From the NCBI GenBank assembly GCA_000934385.1, contig KN880607.1, positions 1 to 49,121 of the forward strand: DNA of 49,121 nucleotides, written 5' to 3'. Below, piece by piece: positions 12,020 to 22,994 of this stretch. The notes beneath the pieces were generated by a model. That model did no database searches. It had not been told where the DNA came from and was given only the letters and a program-made list of their open reading frames with translations. Each line of letters begins with the position of its first letter. The stretch's first letter is position 1. This DNA is from Cylindrobasidium torrendii FP15055 ss-10. Its lineage: Eukaryota; Basidiomycota; Agaricomycetes; Agaricales; Physalacriaceae. Made by a program: the position numbers and the translations under genes.

Positions 12020-13688
12020 GTATCTTTTGACATTCTCAATTGTAATTTATGGACTGTTGTATTATATGATTCTTTGGGACAGTGACTCTTTCTTCATCAG
12101 CAATCAATAGTTTTCAGTATCTTGTCGGCGGCGTTTGAAATCTAAGCTTCAACCGAGACTTCGAGGTATGGCATCTGGCAAGCGACGAGGGCGGTCTGGC
12201 TTTCCCGTGTATTTATTGACCATCTCATTCCCAACTTGGTTCCTCGACCAATGTCTCACCCTGTCCTGGGCAAGCCTTAGCTTCGCCGTTGACTCGGCCA
12301 TTTCAAACACCTAATTCTGCAGTCGATATCTGTGTGGGCCCTGGGCTCTGATAGCAGAGGATGACTGACAGTCCCGAACGAGCATAAAATCTACAGTCAT
12401 TTGGATTGTGCGCAGAAGTGCCGAAAGTAGAGTTGTTTGAATGGGTGGGGCTTTTATGTTGTTCTCTGGTTCGTAAGCAACTGCCATTTACGTGGATCTT
12501 GTGACGCCAATGTGACATTTCTGTCAAGTAAGCAAGTTCCATCTTGATGCGCCACTCGCAGACAGCCGGCAATGGCCGCGTGCTACGCACTACTGAGTAG
12601 GTAGTAGGGCGCTTGACGCAGAATGAGTCACCGCCATCACTCTCTTTCCTTATGCCTCTCATGATGGCCCATTTTTACAGTCGCGGTGTCCTCAACAATG
12701 CAAGCCGGAACCAAGTTCTTGGTGAATATCGCCATCGACGCTGGCTCGACTGAACATTGCTAGCGGGCGCTTAACAGCAAATTACCGCCCTGCTGGTTTG
12801 CTTTGGGCTTTTCAAGCCACGAGCCAGGATTTCTTCGCACTCCATGCTACACCGTTTGTCAGGCTGCGACAGTGGTAATTGCGGGCATATCCACGGAGGT
12901 AGGGTAATGTCGACAGTTTGGGAACTGAAATATTGCATAGCCGGGGTCAGCACGGTAGACGGCTTGATTGCGATATCGGCCTAGAAAGCAAGTTGCGAAT
13001 GAGATGGCGTATTCAGTCCCAAGATTCCTATGGAGACTGACAGGTGCCTTTGTCGCCCAATTCCCGGAGCATGCAAGATACACAGACCAAGCGGAACCTC
13101 AGTTGATTCTTAACTCTGTCATTTATCCGATGATATCAAGTGCAATACTGTGCATACGCTCTGCGTTATTCGCGGAAGACTGCTTCTTTGGTCCCTGGAC
13201 ACACACACTCGTTCGTGTTTATTCGATTGATTGCAGTTCTCATCTGAATGCAGCTCATTCCTTCTCTGGTCACAGTTTGACTCGGTTGCGACCTCGAATT
13301 CATTAATGAGATTCTACCGTACTTTCAACGCAACGAACGACAGTTGCCTATTGAGTGGGGCCGCGAGGCAGGTTGAATTTGGTCACCATTTGCCTCGAGG
13401 CGAGGGCCGAGCACAAGTGGGGACGATCAATCCGAATCTATATTGTACGTATCTTGTGCATCTAGACGATCCGGAAGCCGACAGGTCAGACTCATAAATA
13501 CCTCGAACTTCCACTGACCTCTCTCTGATCGCGACAACCACCACCGCTGCTTGACGGCTAGCTAGTCTGATTTTCTCATTTCCTAACTTCTACTCATTAT
13601 CCTCATCCATCGCAACCGAGAAGAGTAAGCTTTCACATACATAGTGAAAGGCTACCGTCCACTTATACACCGATTCAGGCTCATAACT
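12020..13688. other. Intergenic, 1.7 kb, with a TATA-like box near its right end
   Basis: No conserved coding frame or RNA gene was recognised on either strand. A CATAAATA sequence at 13493-13500 lies about 190 bases before the ATG at 13689 and could be the TATA element of the next gene. The stretch 12300-13000 is punctuated by stops in all frames. Confidence 0.5.
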
Positions 13689-14867
13689 ATGTACCCACCG
13701 TACCAACGCCCTCTTGTTTGGAATGGGCCGTACGGGTTTGATCCCAGCTACATCGCTCGCCCGCAGAGCACCTCCAGACCACCCGAGTGGCCAGTCTACC
13801 CTTCCCAGACAGTCATTCCCGATACAACTGCCCCCCATCCTTCCGTCCAGCGTTTGCCCGCTTTCAATCGTGGCACGGACTATAAAGAGGCCACCGACGA
13901 TCCAAGCCGCCCCAGCGACAAGAAGACGCTGGGTGTATACCGCTACCGCGCCGCCTGGGACATCGACGAGAGCAAACACTCAGGCTGGAAGCACATCCAA
14001 CTCGACAGCGACGAGGAACCGTCGAGGCATATGCGGGAGCACCCCCGAGTCAAGCTCGTGTCCTGGAACATCGATTTCGAAAGCAACTGGCCATGCGATC
14101 GCGCAACCGCGCTCATCGACTACCTTCAAAAAGTCATCTGCCAATGCCCAGAAACGACGAGCCGGCCGCGGGTGCCGTGTGTGATAATGCTGCAGGAAGT
14201 CCACTCGAAAGTCCTGCGCGACGTTATCCACAAGCACGACTGGATTAGGAACAACTTCATGCTGACCCCCATCGACCACGACAAGTGGCCGCTCAGCTGG
14301 ATGCATGGCTGCATCACCCTTGTCGAGCGCACCGTCTGCGTCCGCGACGCGTATACTATCAACTATGCCTGGTCTGACCAGCGTCGAATGGCTATCGGCA
14401 TCGAAATTGGGCTCTGGAATGCGAGTGGCGTCCGGCGGAATATGATCCTGCTCAACACCCACCTCGAGGACGACATCGACGAACCGGTGCACCACCGTCA
14501 CCGCAAACGCCAGCTGAACGAGTGCCGCTTGCAGCTTATCCGCAAGGGCTTCGGTGGTGTGCTCTGTGCTAGTATGTCGCGCTTCGATGGGTACGACGAC
14601 TTGGACGATGCGTATGTATATGACAAGCTCGGATTTGTTGATGCTGCGGGGTACGAGAACGACGAGAAGTCGGACACATGGGGATACCAAGGCGGACGCG
14701 GGGCTGAGAAGTGCAGGCCAGACAAGATGCTTGTCCTTTCGCCACCGCAGAGGAATCGCAAACTATTACTTGCACGCCCCAAACGCATTGGGGTTGGGCT
14801 TACTTTCAAAGACAATCGGTTTGTGAGTGACCACTTTGGGTTGTGTGCAACGTTGGAAGTGGAGTGA
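13689..14867 (+). CDS. Endonuclease/exonuclease/phosphatase-fold protein, TDP2-like, 392 aa, degenerate active site
   Basis: Family: EEP fold; closest in layout to fungal TDP2-like proteins, which in animals reverse 5'-tyrosyl-DNA adducts. Intronless. Seen: VKLVSWNIDFES near residue 122 (Asn motif), CVIMLQEVHS (metal Glu), ILLNTHLEDD, SDTWGYQGG, DKML, and VSDHFGLCATLEV at the end (catalytic Asp-His). In place of the usual GDxN before the Thr-Trp-Gly motif there is CASMSRFDG, so the Asp and Asn are absent. Either the enzyme is inactive, or Asp is supplied from nearby FDGYDD. The N-terminal 100 residues are Pro-rich and unlike the family. The start is the ATG at 13689 (MYPPYQRPLV). Confidence 0.82.
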   Translation: MYPPYQRPLVWNGPYGFDPSYIARPQSTSRPPEWPVYPSQTVIPDTTAPHPSVQRLPAFNRGTDYKEATDDPSRPSDKKTLGVYRYRAAWDIDESKHSGWKHIQLDSDEEPSRHMREHPRVKLVSWNIDFESNWPCDRATALIDYLQKVICQCPETTSRPRVPCVIMLQEVHSKVLRDVIHKHDWIRNNFMLTPIDHDKWPLSWMHGCITLVERTVCVRDAYTINYAWSDQRRMAIGIEIGLWNASGVRRNMILLNTHLEDDIDEPVHHRHRKRQLNECRLQLIRKGFGGVLCASMSRFDGYDDLDDAYVYDKLGFVDAAGYENDEKSDTWGYQGGRGAEKCRPDKMLVLSPPQRNRKLLLARPKRIGVGLTFKDNRFVSDHFGLCATLEVE

Positions 14868-15446
14868 AGAAGGGTGTATTCTTTTCTATGTCGTGGTATC
14901 GTCGTTTATGCATTTCTTGACGCATCTCCTCGCTTTGCTATAACGTTACTGTATCTTATTTCTTGGAAGGATTCCAATTTGGCTTGTACTTGATATATTT
15001 GCGATGATTGACGGATGCGCGAGTGTGGTCTTTGTGTTGTTCTTGCAAGCCTACTGTAGTCCAATGCCGAGAGGCTACTTCGACTACAGTATTTAACATT
15101 TTGGTTCTTTCTCGTCGTCGCTCACTGGCACTGACACCCGCATTGCACTAAGCTAGTGGCTGTCTCGTTTTGTGTAGCACAATGGATCTCTTTGAATCAA
15201 ATCCATACCAGTGCAGAATTGAGGCCTCGAGCTTCAGAATTCCAAGTTACAGTATGCAGGACATCTCTTCCATGCGAGGTCATTTGCTTTGTAATTCGCG
15301 AAGGCTGAATAGTTACTTCATAGCGAATATCGAGTTCTGCATTTCACGGCGTTGGAACACGCTTGTTCTGATAGCGTTCCAAACTATTTCCTCTGAGGGG
15401 TCGACGAGACATCCCGGTCAACACAGATTAGATTGAAACTGGAAGT
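14868..15446. other. Convergent intergenic region
   Basis: About 580 bases between the stop of the TDP2-like gene and the stop of the complex I gene, so it holds two 3' untranslated regions. No further coding or RNA feature is visible. Confidence 0.5.
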
Positions 15447-16464
15447 CTACTGGAAATCAGGCTGGCAGAACTCTCCGGGTCCGTACGGCTGCACAGGTAT
15501 GTAATTAGCATTGAACATGCGCATAGGCATTAAAACACACCTTGCTCGTCAACGCCGTAAGCCCAGCAGAGTTCTCTGATGTCTGGCGTCCGCTTTGTGG
15601 CCCCGGCTTTGGCTTCTGGCCACTTGCAAATGCGCTCAAGATACTCTTCGTGCTCGCTGGGGTCAAATCCTCCTGTGGCAAGTTAGTAACCTATGCCAAG
15701 TGAGGGATAGGCAACGCACGTAGAAATCATCGCCAACAACCAGCATCGGGGCATTACTGCACGCGCCCTGGCACTCGACTTCAACCACGGTGAACTTTCC
15801 GTCCTTCGTTGTCTCGCCGGGGTGGACGCCGAGCTCCTTGCACACCGTGTTCAAAATCTCGGTCGATCCGCGGAGCATGCACGGTGTCGTTGTGCAAACC
15901 TGTACAAAGTTCTCGCCGATGGGCTCCCTATCTCCACGTCAGAATTGTAATCCAAGCGCATATGGGGAGGTGGGAGACGCACCGGTTGAACATGGTGTAA
16001 AAAGTCGCGACCTCGTATACGCGCATGGGCGGCATCTCAAGCAGCTTCGCGACGTAGTTCATGACGCTGATGCTTGTCCAGCCCTTGTTCTGGCGCTGTC
16101 CGAGGTCCAGCAGGGGAATGGTCGCCGCCTTCTTGTATTGAGGGGGATACCTCGCAATGATCTCGTCCGCCCGCTTCTTGTTCTCCGCATCGAATTCAAA
16201 TGGTATCTATTCCGCCGTCAATGCCCGCTACATCCCACTATGTGCATTCCGATTGTCCGCAGAGGGGAAGGGAGTGTGTAGCGCACCTTTGGGTTATTGT
16301 AGTTGGTGTCCCGGTGCTATTACAACTCAGTTCAAACTGGCTTTCTTCCTAGCAAGTTTTTGGCGGAGACGTACGACAAAGAGAGCATCGGAGCGCCGTG
16401 AGCATGTAGTGGAGAGACTCCGTGAGAGAGAGCGAGGCGCCAGGCGGGGAAGACGGGCGAGCAT
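15447..16464 (-). CDS. NDUFV2: NADH:ubiquinone oxidoreductase 24 kDa subunit (NDUFV2/NUO-24), 241 aa
   Basis: Core flavoprotein-arm subunit of mitochondrial complex I that carries a [2Fe-2S] cluster. Exons in order: 16375-16464, 16287-16316, 15983-16206, 15720-15927, 15541-15672, 15447-15488; introns 47-80 nt. The protein starts with an Arg/Ser-rich, acid-free mitochondrial presequence ([19 protein letters not shown]). The body holds [20 protein letters not shown] and [13 protein letters not shown]. The four cluster cysteines are present as CTTTPC and CQGAC. It ends [14 protein letters not shown], as expected for the family. Exon 2 is only 30 nt. Length matches fungal homologs. Confidence 0.96.
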
Positions 16465-17500
16465 GATGGACGACGGAAAGAACGGGTTTGGATCGGGGTA
16501 GCAGCCAATCACGGCTACGATATTCACCAAGTGGCGTCAACCCGCTTTCTCGTTGTGAACACCACAACCAATACGCGCGTGCTCATAACATTACCTTCAC
16601 CTTTCATCTCTGCACATTTCTGTCCCGAATTGCGATCGAAGGAGAGTTTGGCCAATTTGAGCTGAGGACAACGACATTAGACAGCAATTGTGGGCGACTA
16701 CGAATATCACACAGTGGGTCTCTTCGAGCCATCGAGGTTCTCTTCATAGTTCAAGACCTTCGCCATGGATCTCCACGCACGACATGGACTGTTTCGAGTG
16801 ATTCGTCGGTGTTTGGCTGGGCGGGGCGGTCAAGCTCAAGGCTGCGCAAGGGCATTCGAGCTTGCCTCTTGCTTTACTACTATTAACCTCGCGCTTGGAC
16901 ATTGGCCAGACATGTCAGTGAGCTGGAACTGAGACGTTTGTGAGATGGTTTGTCTCTGGATTTTGTGTCCGCTGGGGAGGCTTTGTTCGGCGCTGTCCAC
17001 CGGACTCTCACATCTATTACCCAGTGGGTGAGTACAATGAGATTTTTTCCTAGGGCAATGCTTTCCAACGATACACAAGCCTCATGCGCACGTCCGCACT
17101 GACGGAACATGGCACAAGTCTCCAACACACTCAGGTACTAATGTACGAATTATTGGATCCTTGACTCAGCCTCGTCCACTGCTGGTAAGCTTCCCTCAGT
17201 ATGCAGTCGCGTCAAGATCAGTGTAAAAGATTCAAAGAGCAGGTGGCACCAGGCCCACCGCTATCCTTTAATTATGTGCCGTAGTGTAACAATTCTACAA
17301 TACTTTCGATACAGAGTACATAGTAACATACAACGGCCAACCAGGGCGCCCAACTATGTACATTATCTTCAAACTTGGACTGGCCAAGACCAAAATAATT
17401 AAATACTACCTCTTGAGACCTAGACTTGGGAAGGACCAGATAAATACAAGCACAAAAATCCCAATGAAATGAAATCGAAGGGTAGGGGGGTTGAAAGAGT
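16465..17500. other. Intergenic, 1.0 kb
   Basis: Upstream region of the complex I gene and 3' region of the next minus-strand gene. Open frames here are short and show no conserved motif. AT content rises between 17250 and 17480, in keeping with a 3' untranslated region. Confidence 0.5.
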
Positions 17501-18001
17501 TTAGCACATCATCCTGGACGGCGGCGCGACACTGAAGCTGCAGTCAAAGTAGCCTGCCTGGGGTTGAGGCGCATCAGACACATTCGGTACATTCGGGGCC
17601 GGTGTTCTCGCCCGTCGTTCGCTGCGCTGGGATGGTGTGCGCAACGGAGTCCTCGGCGGCGCGCCCCTCGAAGAATGCTCCGCAGATTTCTCGTTCTCCG
17701 CGGTCTCGGCCGACTGAGGTACAGTGTCCTGCAGCCATCGCTCGTCTTCGTCGCTCGGTGTCTGTGAAAATGACGTCGTGCGCTTGAAGATACTGTGCGG
17801 CGAGTGCAGAAGCGGGGACGCGCGCAGTGACGGCGGGATCGGTGTCGGGATGGGTATCGACATTCCGCTGCGCGACGTGCTCGGAGCGCGGGATAACGGC
17901 CCGGCGGTGCGACGTGGGGAGGTTGAGCGACTAGGAGGGCAGCTGCGCACCGTCGATGGTTGATTTGGTTTGGGCTGGGTAGAGGTAGACGGCGATGCCA
18001 T
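17501..18001 (-). CDS. Hypothetical Ser/Pro/Arg-rich protein, 166 aa
   Basis: Not recognised. Single exon from the ATG at 18001 (MASPSTSTQPKPNQ). The sequence is low in complexity and probably disordered, with Ser-Pro and Thr-Pro sites (SRSTSPRR, RTPLRTPSQRSERR). A more specific block, HSPHSIFKRTTSFSQTPSDE followed by DERWLQDTVPQ, and the end GYFDCSFSVAPPSRMM look like short conserved motifs. A TATA box lies about 140 bases upstream, which supports a real gene. The Ser/Thr-Pro motifs would suit phosphorylation by proline-directed kinases, but that is inference. Confidence 0.6.
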   Translation of the reverse strand: MASPSTSTQPKPNQPSTVRSCPPSRSTSPRRTAGPLSRAPSTSRSGMSIPIPTPIPPSLRASPLLHSPHSIFKRTTSFSQTPSDEDERWLQDTVPQSAETAENEKSAEHSSRGAPPRTPLRTPSQRSERRARTPAPNVPNVSDAPQPQAGYFDCSFSVAPPSRMMC

Positions 18002-18140
18002 TATTACGAGGAGACTGATGATGGTGGTAGTGGGCAAACAAAGGTGGGTGGGGCTGGACGACGAGGTCTGTCTTAAGAGAAAGACAAAAGCCCTCGGTGG
18101 AGCAAGACGCGGAAAGAGAGAGAGGAATGGAAGCTGTCAA

Positions 18141-18150
18141 TTTATATAAA
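18141..18150 (-). promoter_or_regulatory. TATA box of the hypothetical 166-aa gene
   Basis: The sequence TTTATATAAA lies about 140 bases upstream of the ATG at 18001 in an AT-rich patch, a typical place for a core promoter element. No other element was recognised between 18002 and 18319. Confidence 0.5.
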
Positions 18151-18319
18151 TCAAATATAAAAAGGGTATTTGATATTCGGTGACATTTCGCATACTCAAA
18201 GTTAGGGGGCGCGTCGTTACCCCGGCCGTTCCACCGCAACCAAAGTCTAGAGGCCTTTATTGTCTCTAACCCACGTCTACCGCACAACAACTTGACGCTA
18301 TCGAGTTGTCTGTGCCTCT

Positions 18320-19609
18320 CTACAGTACCCTCCGGCACAACATAGCGAGCGCAAGGATCACCAGGCATCCAATGGCCGCATCCAACAATAAAGGAGGTCG
18401 AGGCGGCGAAGACACCGTCGTCGACGCTCCCGGCACTGGCATACTTGTCTCTATAGGAGGCGCGGTCGATGCCAAGGTAGGAGGCGAAGGTGCACGCTCC
18501 AAATGCTCAGGCGCCCGGTCAACACTCGATCCAACAAGCTGCTCTTCGTCGCTACTCCTTTGCTCTGGCTCCGCGTCTATCTGCTGCGCCGGAGGCATAA
18601 TACTTGTAGTTTCGGCTTCTGGCAAGGTAACAGGTGTTTCTGCACTCGTCGACGACGACGAGGGTGTCTCTGAGGCCTCGGGCAGTATCTCATGGTTGGG
18701 TTGTTTGCATTGTGGGCATACCCAGTCTTTGGACCTGGACGTAACAGGGCTCGTTAGCATGCTGCATTACCAACCAAGCCTGGCCAAGAACGCACAGCGC
18801 GGCTAATCGTCGGCGCTCAGCAGGAGACGCTTCTATAGACCCAACGCCCGCCGCCGCTTGTCCTCGCAGAGGAAAGAAACCTTGCAATCCAATCAGAGCT
18901 GGAGAGAGAGCATATGTATGAGTGGGACTGGAGTCGGAGAAATGGTGCAGAACAGCTCACCTGTTCGTACGCCCCAAGCAGGCTGCCATAGCTCCTCGTG
19001 GTCTACACAAAATCGTCCTCATCAGCCCCTTCAGCAGTCGGCAACATTCACGTATGCACGCACAGTTGGTAAAGCTAATGCATATCTAGCATAGACGCTA
19101 ATCTCAGCTACGCTGGTATGGCAGGTATGGCCGACGAAACGCACCTTAGTGTTCAATTCGAACCGTCCATTCGGCGTCAATAGCATGATGGAGGGTGGGC
19201 GGAATGGATATTCGGCGGGCAGCAGCACTCGAAGGTGATACAGACCACCTTCGAATTCTGTTCCGGGCGGTCCACGAAGCGTGCAATGCCATTCCTATCA
19301 ATCAAAGCGTGTAAGGGGATGTGGGGAAACGATGATGAGAGCCGTACAAAGATATCATCCTATGAGGAAAGTGAGAGTCGAGTATGGGAAGAAAGGGCTG
19401 AGCGCACCTCGAGCGGGGCAGCTGTGTAATCAGCCGAGGGGTCGTTCGCTAACTCCTTTGCTTCTTGCATGATGCGCTTCACAGCTACATGGGGAAACGA
19501 TGGTCAGAATGCGCTTGGCTACAGCGGAGGTGAAGGTGCATCTGGTGCGGTTGGGCGACGCCTGGGGATGAAAGCACGCACCAGAGTTGTTCTTGTTAAG
19601 TGGTGGCAT
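18320..19609 (-). CDS. UBE2J1: ER tail-anchored ubiquitin-conjugating enzyme E2 (UBE2J1/UBC6 type), 282 aa
   Basis: E2 enzyme of ER-associated degradation. Exons in order: 19582-19609, 19408-19484, 19348-19359, 19145-19294, 19064-19085, 18961-19002, 18796-18898, 18320-18734; total 849 nt. The UBC fold includes EWHCTLRGPPGTEFEGG, LLPAEYPFRPPSIMLLTPNG and KICISFTNYHEELWQPAWGV; the active-site Cys is residue 91 in ICISFT. The loop GLQGFFPLRGQAAAGVGSIE is diagnostic of the J1 subgroup. KDWVCPQCKQPN follows, then an acidic Ser/Pro linker and a C-terminal membrane anchor (PLLLDAAIGCLVILALAM, residues about 259-276) ending CRRVL. Exon 3 is just 12 nt (DDIF). Divergent from MRP10. Confidence 0.94.
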
Positions 19610-20011
19610 GTCGTTCCGAGTGTCTTTGAGCCTTGTCTAAGAAATCCAAGGAGTGTGTATTGTGTCCTGTCTTGGGCCTCGATGTTCCCCAGTTGCTCTC
19701 TCTTCACGTCGTGTGTAGTAATACAGATCAAATCCAGGTATGCGCAGATGATAGAGAAGGTCCAGAGATGAAAGGGCTTAGCCAAGCAAGACGGTGCGAA
19801 TCAATGATGGCTAATGGTCAATGCAAGTCAGGTCGTTGGCCACGTTCCCCCACGTCGCGATCACTTTCGGCATCAGAATCCGTGATCCGGGGGCGCCGGA
19901 CCATTTTCGCGCGTTCGCTCCATCACCGTCCATTCGAGTGCAGCGGGGGCTCATATCACCCTCACGTCGACATCAGGAATCCTTCGCGTTAGAAAGAATT
20001 GGACGTGAAAG
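19610..20011. promoter_or_regulatory. Divergent intergenic region, UBE2J1 / MRP10
   Basis: 402 bases between the two start codons. It must carry both promoters; no TATA box or gene is evident. Confidence 0.5.
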
Positions 20012-20495
20012 ATGGTTCACATCAAAGAGTTGAAAGTTCGGCCCAAGAAGCGTGCGTGTTTAGTTTCTCTTTCCTTCGCCGCGCCATGCCATTCTGCGTT
20101 GAATATTGCACCGTTACACTTATGAAGCTCCGTGCAAGACGCGCCGACGCCTTCATCGTGTCACCCCAATGCGCAGTGTATGTTCATGCAACTAACCTTC
20201 CCCCGTAGGTACGATGTACGGAATGTGCAGCATGCAATTCATGGGTCTGCTCGGGTGCTGGTCCGCCTCTAAGGACCTGCAATCCACCGGTGCCTGCAAG
20301 CTCGCGGCAGAGTCGCTGCTTCTGTGTATGCGAACGACAGTGCGTTTAACTCTCCTCGCCGCTTCCCGCATATGACCCATACAAACCACACTCCTTTCTG
20401 TGTTGCTAATGAACGAGCTGTAGGTTCCCGAAGGACGGAAACCTCGGCCTGCCATCAACTACCATCTTTCCCGGCTACGGAAGAGACTCCAATAG
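20012..20495 (+). CDS. MRP10: Mitochondrial small ribosomal subunit protein Mrp10 (mS37), 80 aa
   Basis: Small CHCH-type protein of the mitoribosomal small subunit, imported by the Mia40 disulfide relay. Exons: 20012-20051, 20209-20339, 20424-20495 (243 nt). The protein begins MVHIKELKVRPKKRT, as in fungal Mrp10. It carries the twin CX9C motif, first in CSMQFMGLLGCW and second in CKLAAESLLLC, each with exactly nine residues between the cysteines. It ends RPAINYHLSRLRKRLQ, which fits the family ending. The first intron is 157 nt, long for this window; both intron donors are GTGCGT. The gene is only visible after splicing, because no single frame covers it. Confidence 0.92.
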
Positions 20496-21019
20496 ACAGC
20501 CTGCATCATCAGCATCACGCACTGGTAGCATAATCATATCGCGTTCTTTGCCCCACAAACCATGGCTCTATCCTGAGAGAAGCGGCCCTTGACTATGACC
20601 GGCGATGAGGCCTGAACGGTTTGCTGTTACAGCAAAGCTCTGAGCTGCACAACGTCGTCTTCCTTGTGCTTGACACACCGCAGTGGGGGGAAGAAAACGA
20701 AAATGGGATCATATCTCCTCCCATTCCACTTCGGTAGCCAACCATGTCCCCCAGAGCCTGGTTTGTCGGGCTCCATAGCCCTGCCCTGTCCTGCTTGACA
20801 GGACATCACAGTGTTCTTTGTGTACGCGCTCCGCGTCAAGAATCATGATTGCATGGGTTTTGTACAGACATATAAGTATGAGATACAGGTTCGTATTCGT
20901 GTGTAAATAACGTAGGTGTTTGTTTTCTCTTTGGTATACTTATGGTTGCGCAGGGAGAAAAAAGGCTGCGCGGGAAAACAAGACAAACACAAAACTCCAG
21001 TACAGATAGACAAACATCT
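20496..21019. other. Intergenic, 0.5 kb
   Basis: Convergent 3' regions of MRP10 and NYN copy A. Nothing else is supported. Confidence 0.5.
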
Positions 21020-22994
21020 TCAAGTCGGATTCAGCTGGACCCATGCGGTGGCGCCTTTGCCACCCAAGATCACGACACCCGCCTGAACCGCCTTGTCAAT
21101 GTATGCTGAGAAACGCGTTACACCGGCCTTTGCGTACACAGACGCGCCAAGGTGCTTGGACTGGCCCAAGTCGGACCTGGTCGGGCGTGTGTAGCCATCC
21201 TTCAACAGCTCATTCAAGGCGAGAACCAGTGGCTTGAATTCAATCGGGGCCACAGCCGGCCGTTGCATCGACGAACTGGTCGACGCCGTTGGTTGTGAAG
21301 CCGTATTCGACGACGCTGACGCAGAGGTCGAAGCTGTAGTCGACGTCGGCGAAGCCATACGCAGTTTCGCGGCACTCGCTTTCGCATGGTCAGTCAGCCC
21401 AACCCACGCCTCGTCTCCGACCTTCCAAGCCGTCACAACGCCCGCATCCACAGCGCGCTGAATGTACTCTGCAAACCCCGTAGCAGCGGCGCGTTTATAA
21501 ACGTCTCCGTCTTGAACATAGTCGTACTGCTGCCCTTCTACACGCCCGCGAAAGGTCTTTAGATGGGTGCCAAGGATCGAACGGTCGATAACATATTCGA
21601 GACAGTGACAAAAAGTGGCGACTACGATGAGGATGGGCGCAAAGATGGCAGGAATAGTGGGGGCTGGCCCAGTTGACGCAGGCTTTGGCGGAGCGGCTGT
21701 GTTTGGCAATTTGGAGAGTGGCGGCAGCGGGGACACAGGCTTCGGCTCGATGACTGGGGCCTTTGGCGTTGGAGGCGACGGCGACGGTGGCTGCGGCTTG
21801 GCCACAGGTGGTGGCGGCGGTGGCGGACGGTGCTGGACTGCAGGCATCACTGGAGGCGGTGGCACCGGACGGTCTTGGATAACAGAAAACACAGGCGGGG
21901 CAGCGGGCACTGGAGTCGGCTGCGCTATCTCATGTTCCGGCTCTGAATCTGGAGACGAATATTCGGATGCCTGAGAACGAGGACTCGACGTCTGTTGGAC
22001 AGACGCTGGGGCAGACACCGTCCGCAAACCCGGAGTGGGTGGCCGAATCGCAGAATACGGTGCAGGCGTAGCCCCAGCCCGCGGCGTCGTGTTGAATGAG
22101 GAGATCTGTGTTAGCGCCGGTGATGCTGCCTGAGAACGATGGACGGATTCGAAGGAGGACTCTGAGCGTTCGCTTGCAGCCGCACCATATACCGGGGCAT
22201 GGAAAGGAGAGCGTGGGAAGCTTTGTGCAGACATTGTGGGTGATGACCATTCGCGGTGATCTGAAGGCAATGGAGAAGGAATGACAGGTGGAGACAATGT
22301 GATGGTGCTTTCGCTCTCCATTGGGGTGCTCTCGTCTGCGCCACTGGGCCGTATCCATGCTCCGACCTTGCAGCTGGGGCGTTGATGAGGCTCCTTCCCC
22401 TGCTCGCCTGATGCATTGCAGGCATCCCAATCGATGATAGTGGGACCAAGAAAGTCGAGAAGCGCCGTAAGATGGCTTGTGGACGGCGACACAACAGTAC
22501 AGTCATATCCCCTCAGCTTGAGCATTGAGATGGGATACGCGAAGCATGGATGGGCAGAGACGACAACGGCCCCGGACGATGCGGTTTCGGTCAGTGCATG
22601 GAGGAGAAGGTCAGCTACAACTCATTAAGTATATTTGTTCATCGAGGGTTTGGGAGAGACACACTGTTCATTACATGCTGGACTGCATCGTCGCTCTGAT
22701 CGTCGGAGTTCTTGTGGCTGGGGGTATCGATAACAGACACTCCAGCCAGTTGCAGCAAAATACGCTCCTCGCGATCCAGCGTCGCTATATCCGCATATAC
22801 TCGAAAGCTGTCCACAAGGCCCTCCAACAAGATGGTGCGCAGATTCACGATGGTGGGGAAGATGTGGTCCGCTCTACAGGAATCTTACAAACAATGAGTG
22901 GCTTTGAAATTAGTGGACGATAGCGAGTACCATAATCCCAGAAGACGCTGAGGTGCTGCTTTGAAACCATTGAGGCGACGTGGGGGATGCCCAT
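21020..22994 (-). CDS. NYN domain protein with two C-terminal LOTUS (OST-HTH) domains, copy A, 625 aa
   Basis: Architecture resembles limkain-b1/MARF1: a PIN-like NYN domain plus RNA-binding LOTUS domains; the role in fungi is unknown. Exons: 22931-22994, 22665-22883, 21020-22614. The NYN part covers residues 1 to about 165: HLSVFWDYDSC, IVNLRTILLEGLVDSFRVYA, then GAVVVSAHPCFAYPISMLKL. The usual third motif SGDRD is replaced by SAHPC and the second Asp is not conserved, so nuclease activity is doubtful. A long Ser/Pro linker with poly-Pro follows. LOTUS 1 lies near residues 420-500 (VYKRAAATGFAEYIQRAVDA) and LOTUS 2 near 549-625 (IEFKPLVLALNELLKD, VYAKAGVTRFSAYIDKAV). Intron 1 uses the acceptor at 22884; the next AG would shift the frame. 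Tandem paralog of the disrupted copy B. Confidence 0.85.

Noticed and set aside
12020..13640. Several short open frames of 60-119 codons between APC1 and the TDP2-like gene
   Set aside because: None has an ATG context plus a domain, and no splicing combination gave a conserved protein.
13980..14690. Minus-strand open frame of 236 codons
   Set aside because: Antisense shadow of the TDP2-like gene, produced by its GC-rich codon use.
21615..21974. Plus-strand Gly-rich open frame
   Set aside because: Antisense of the poly-Pro linker of NYN copy A.
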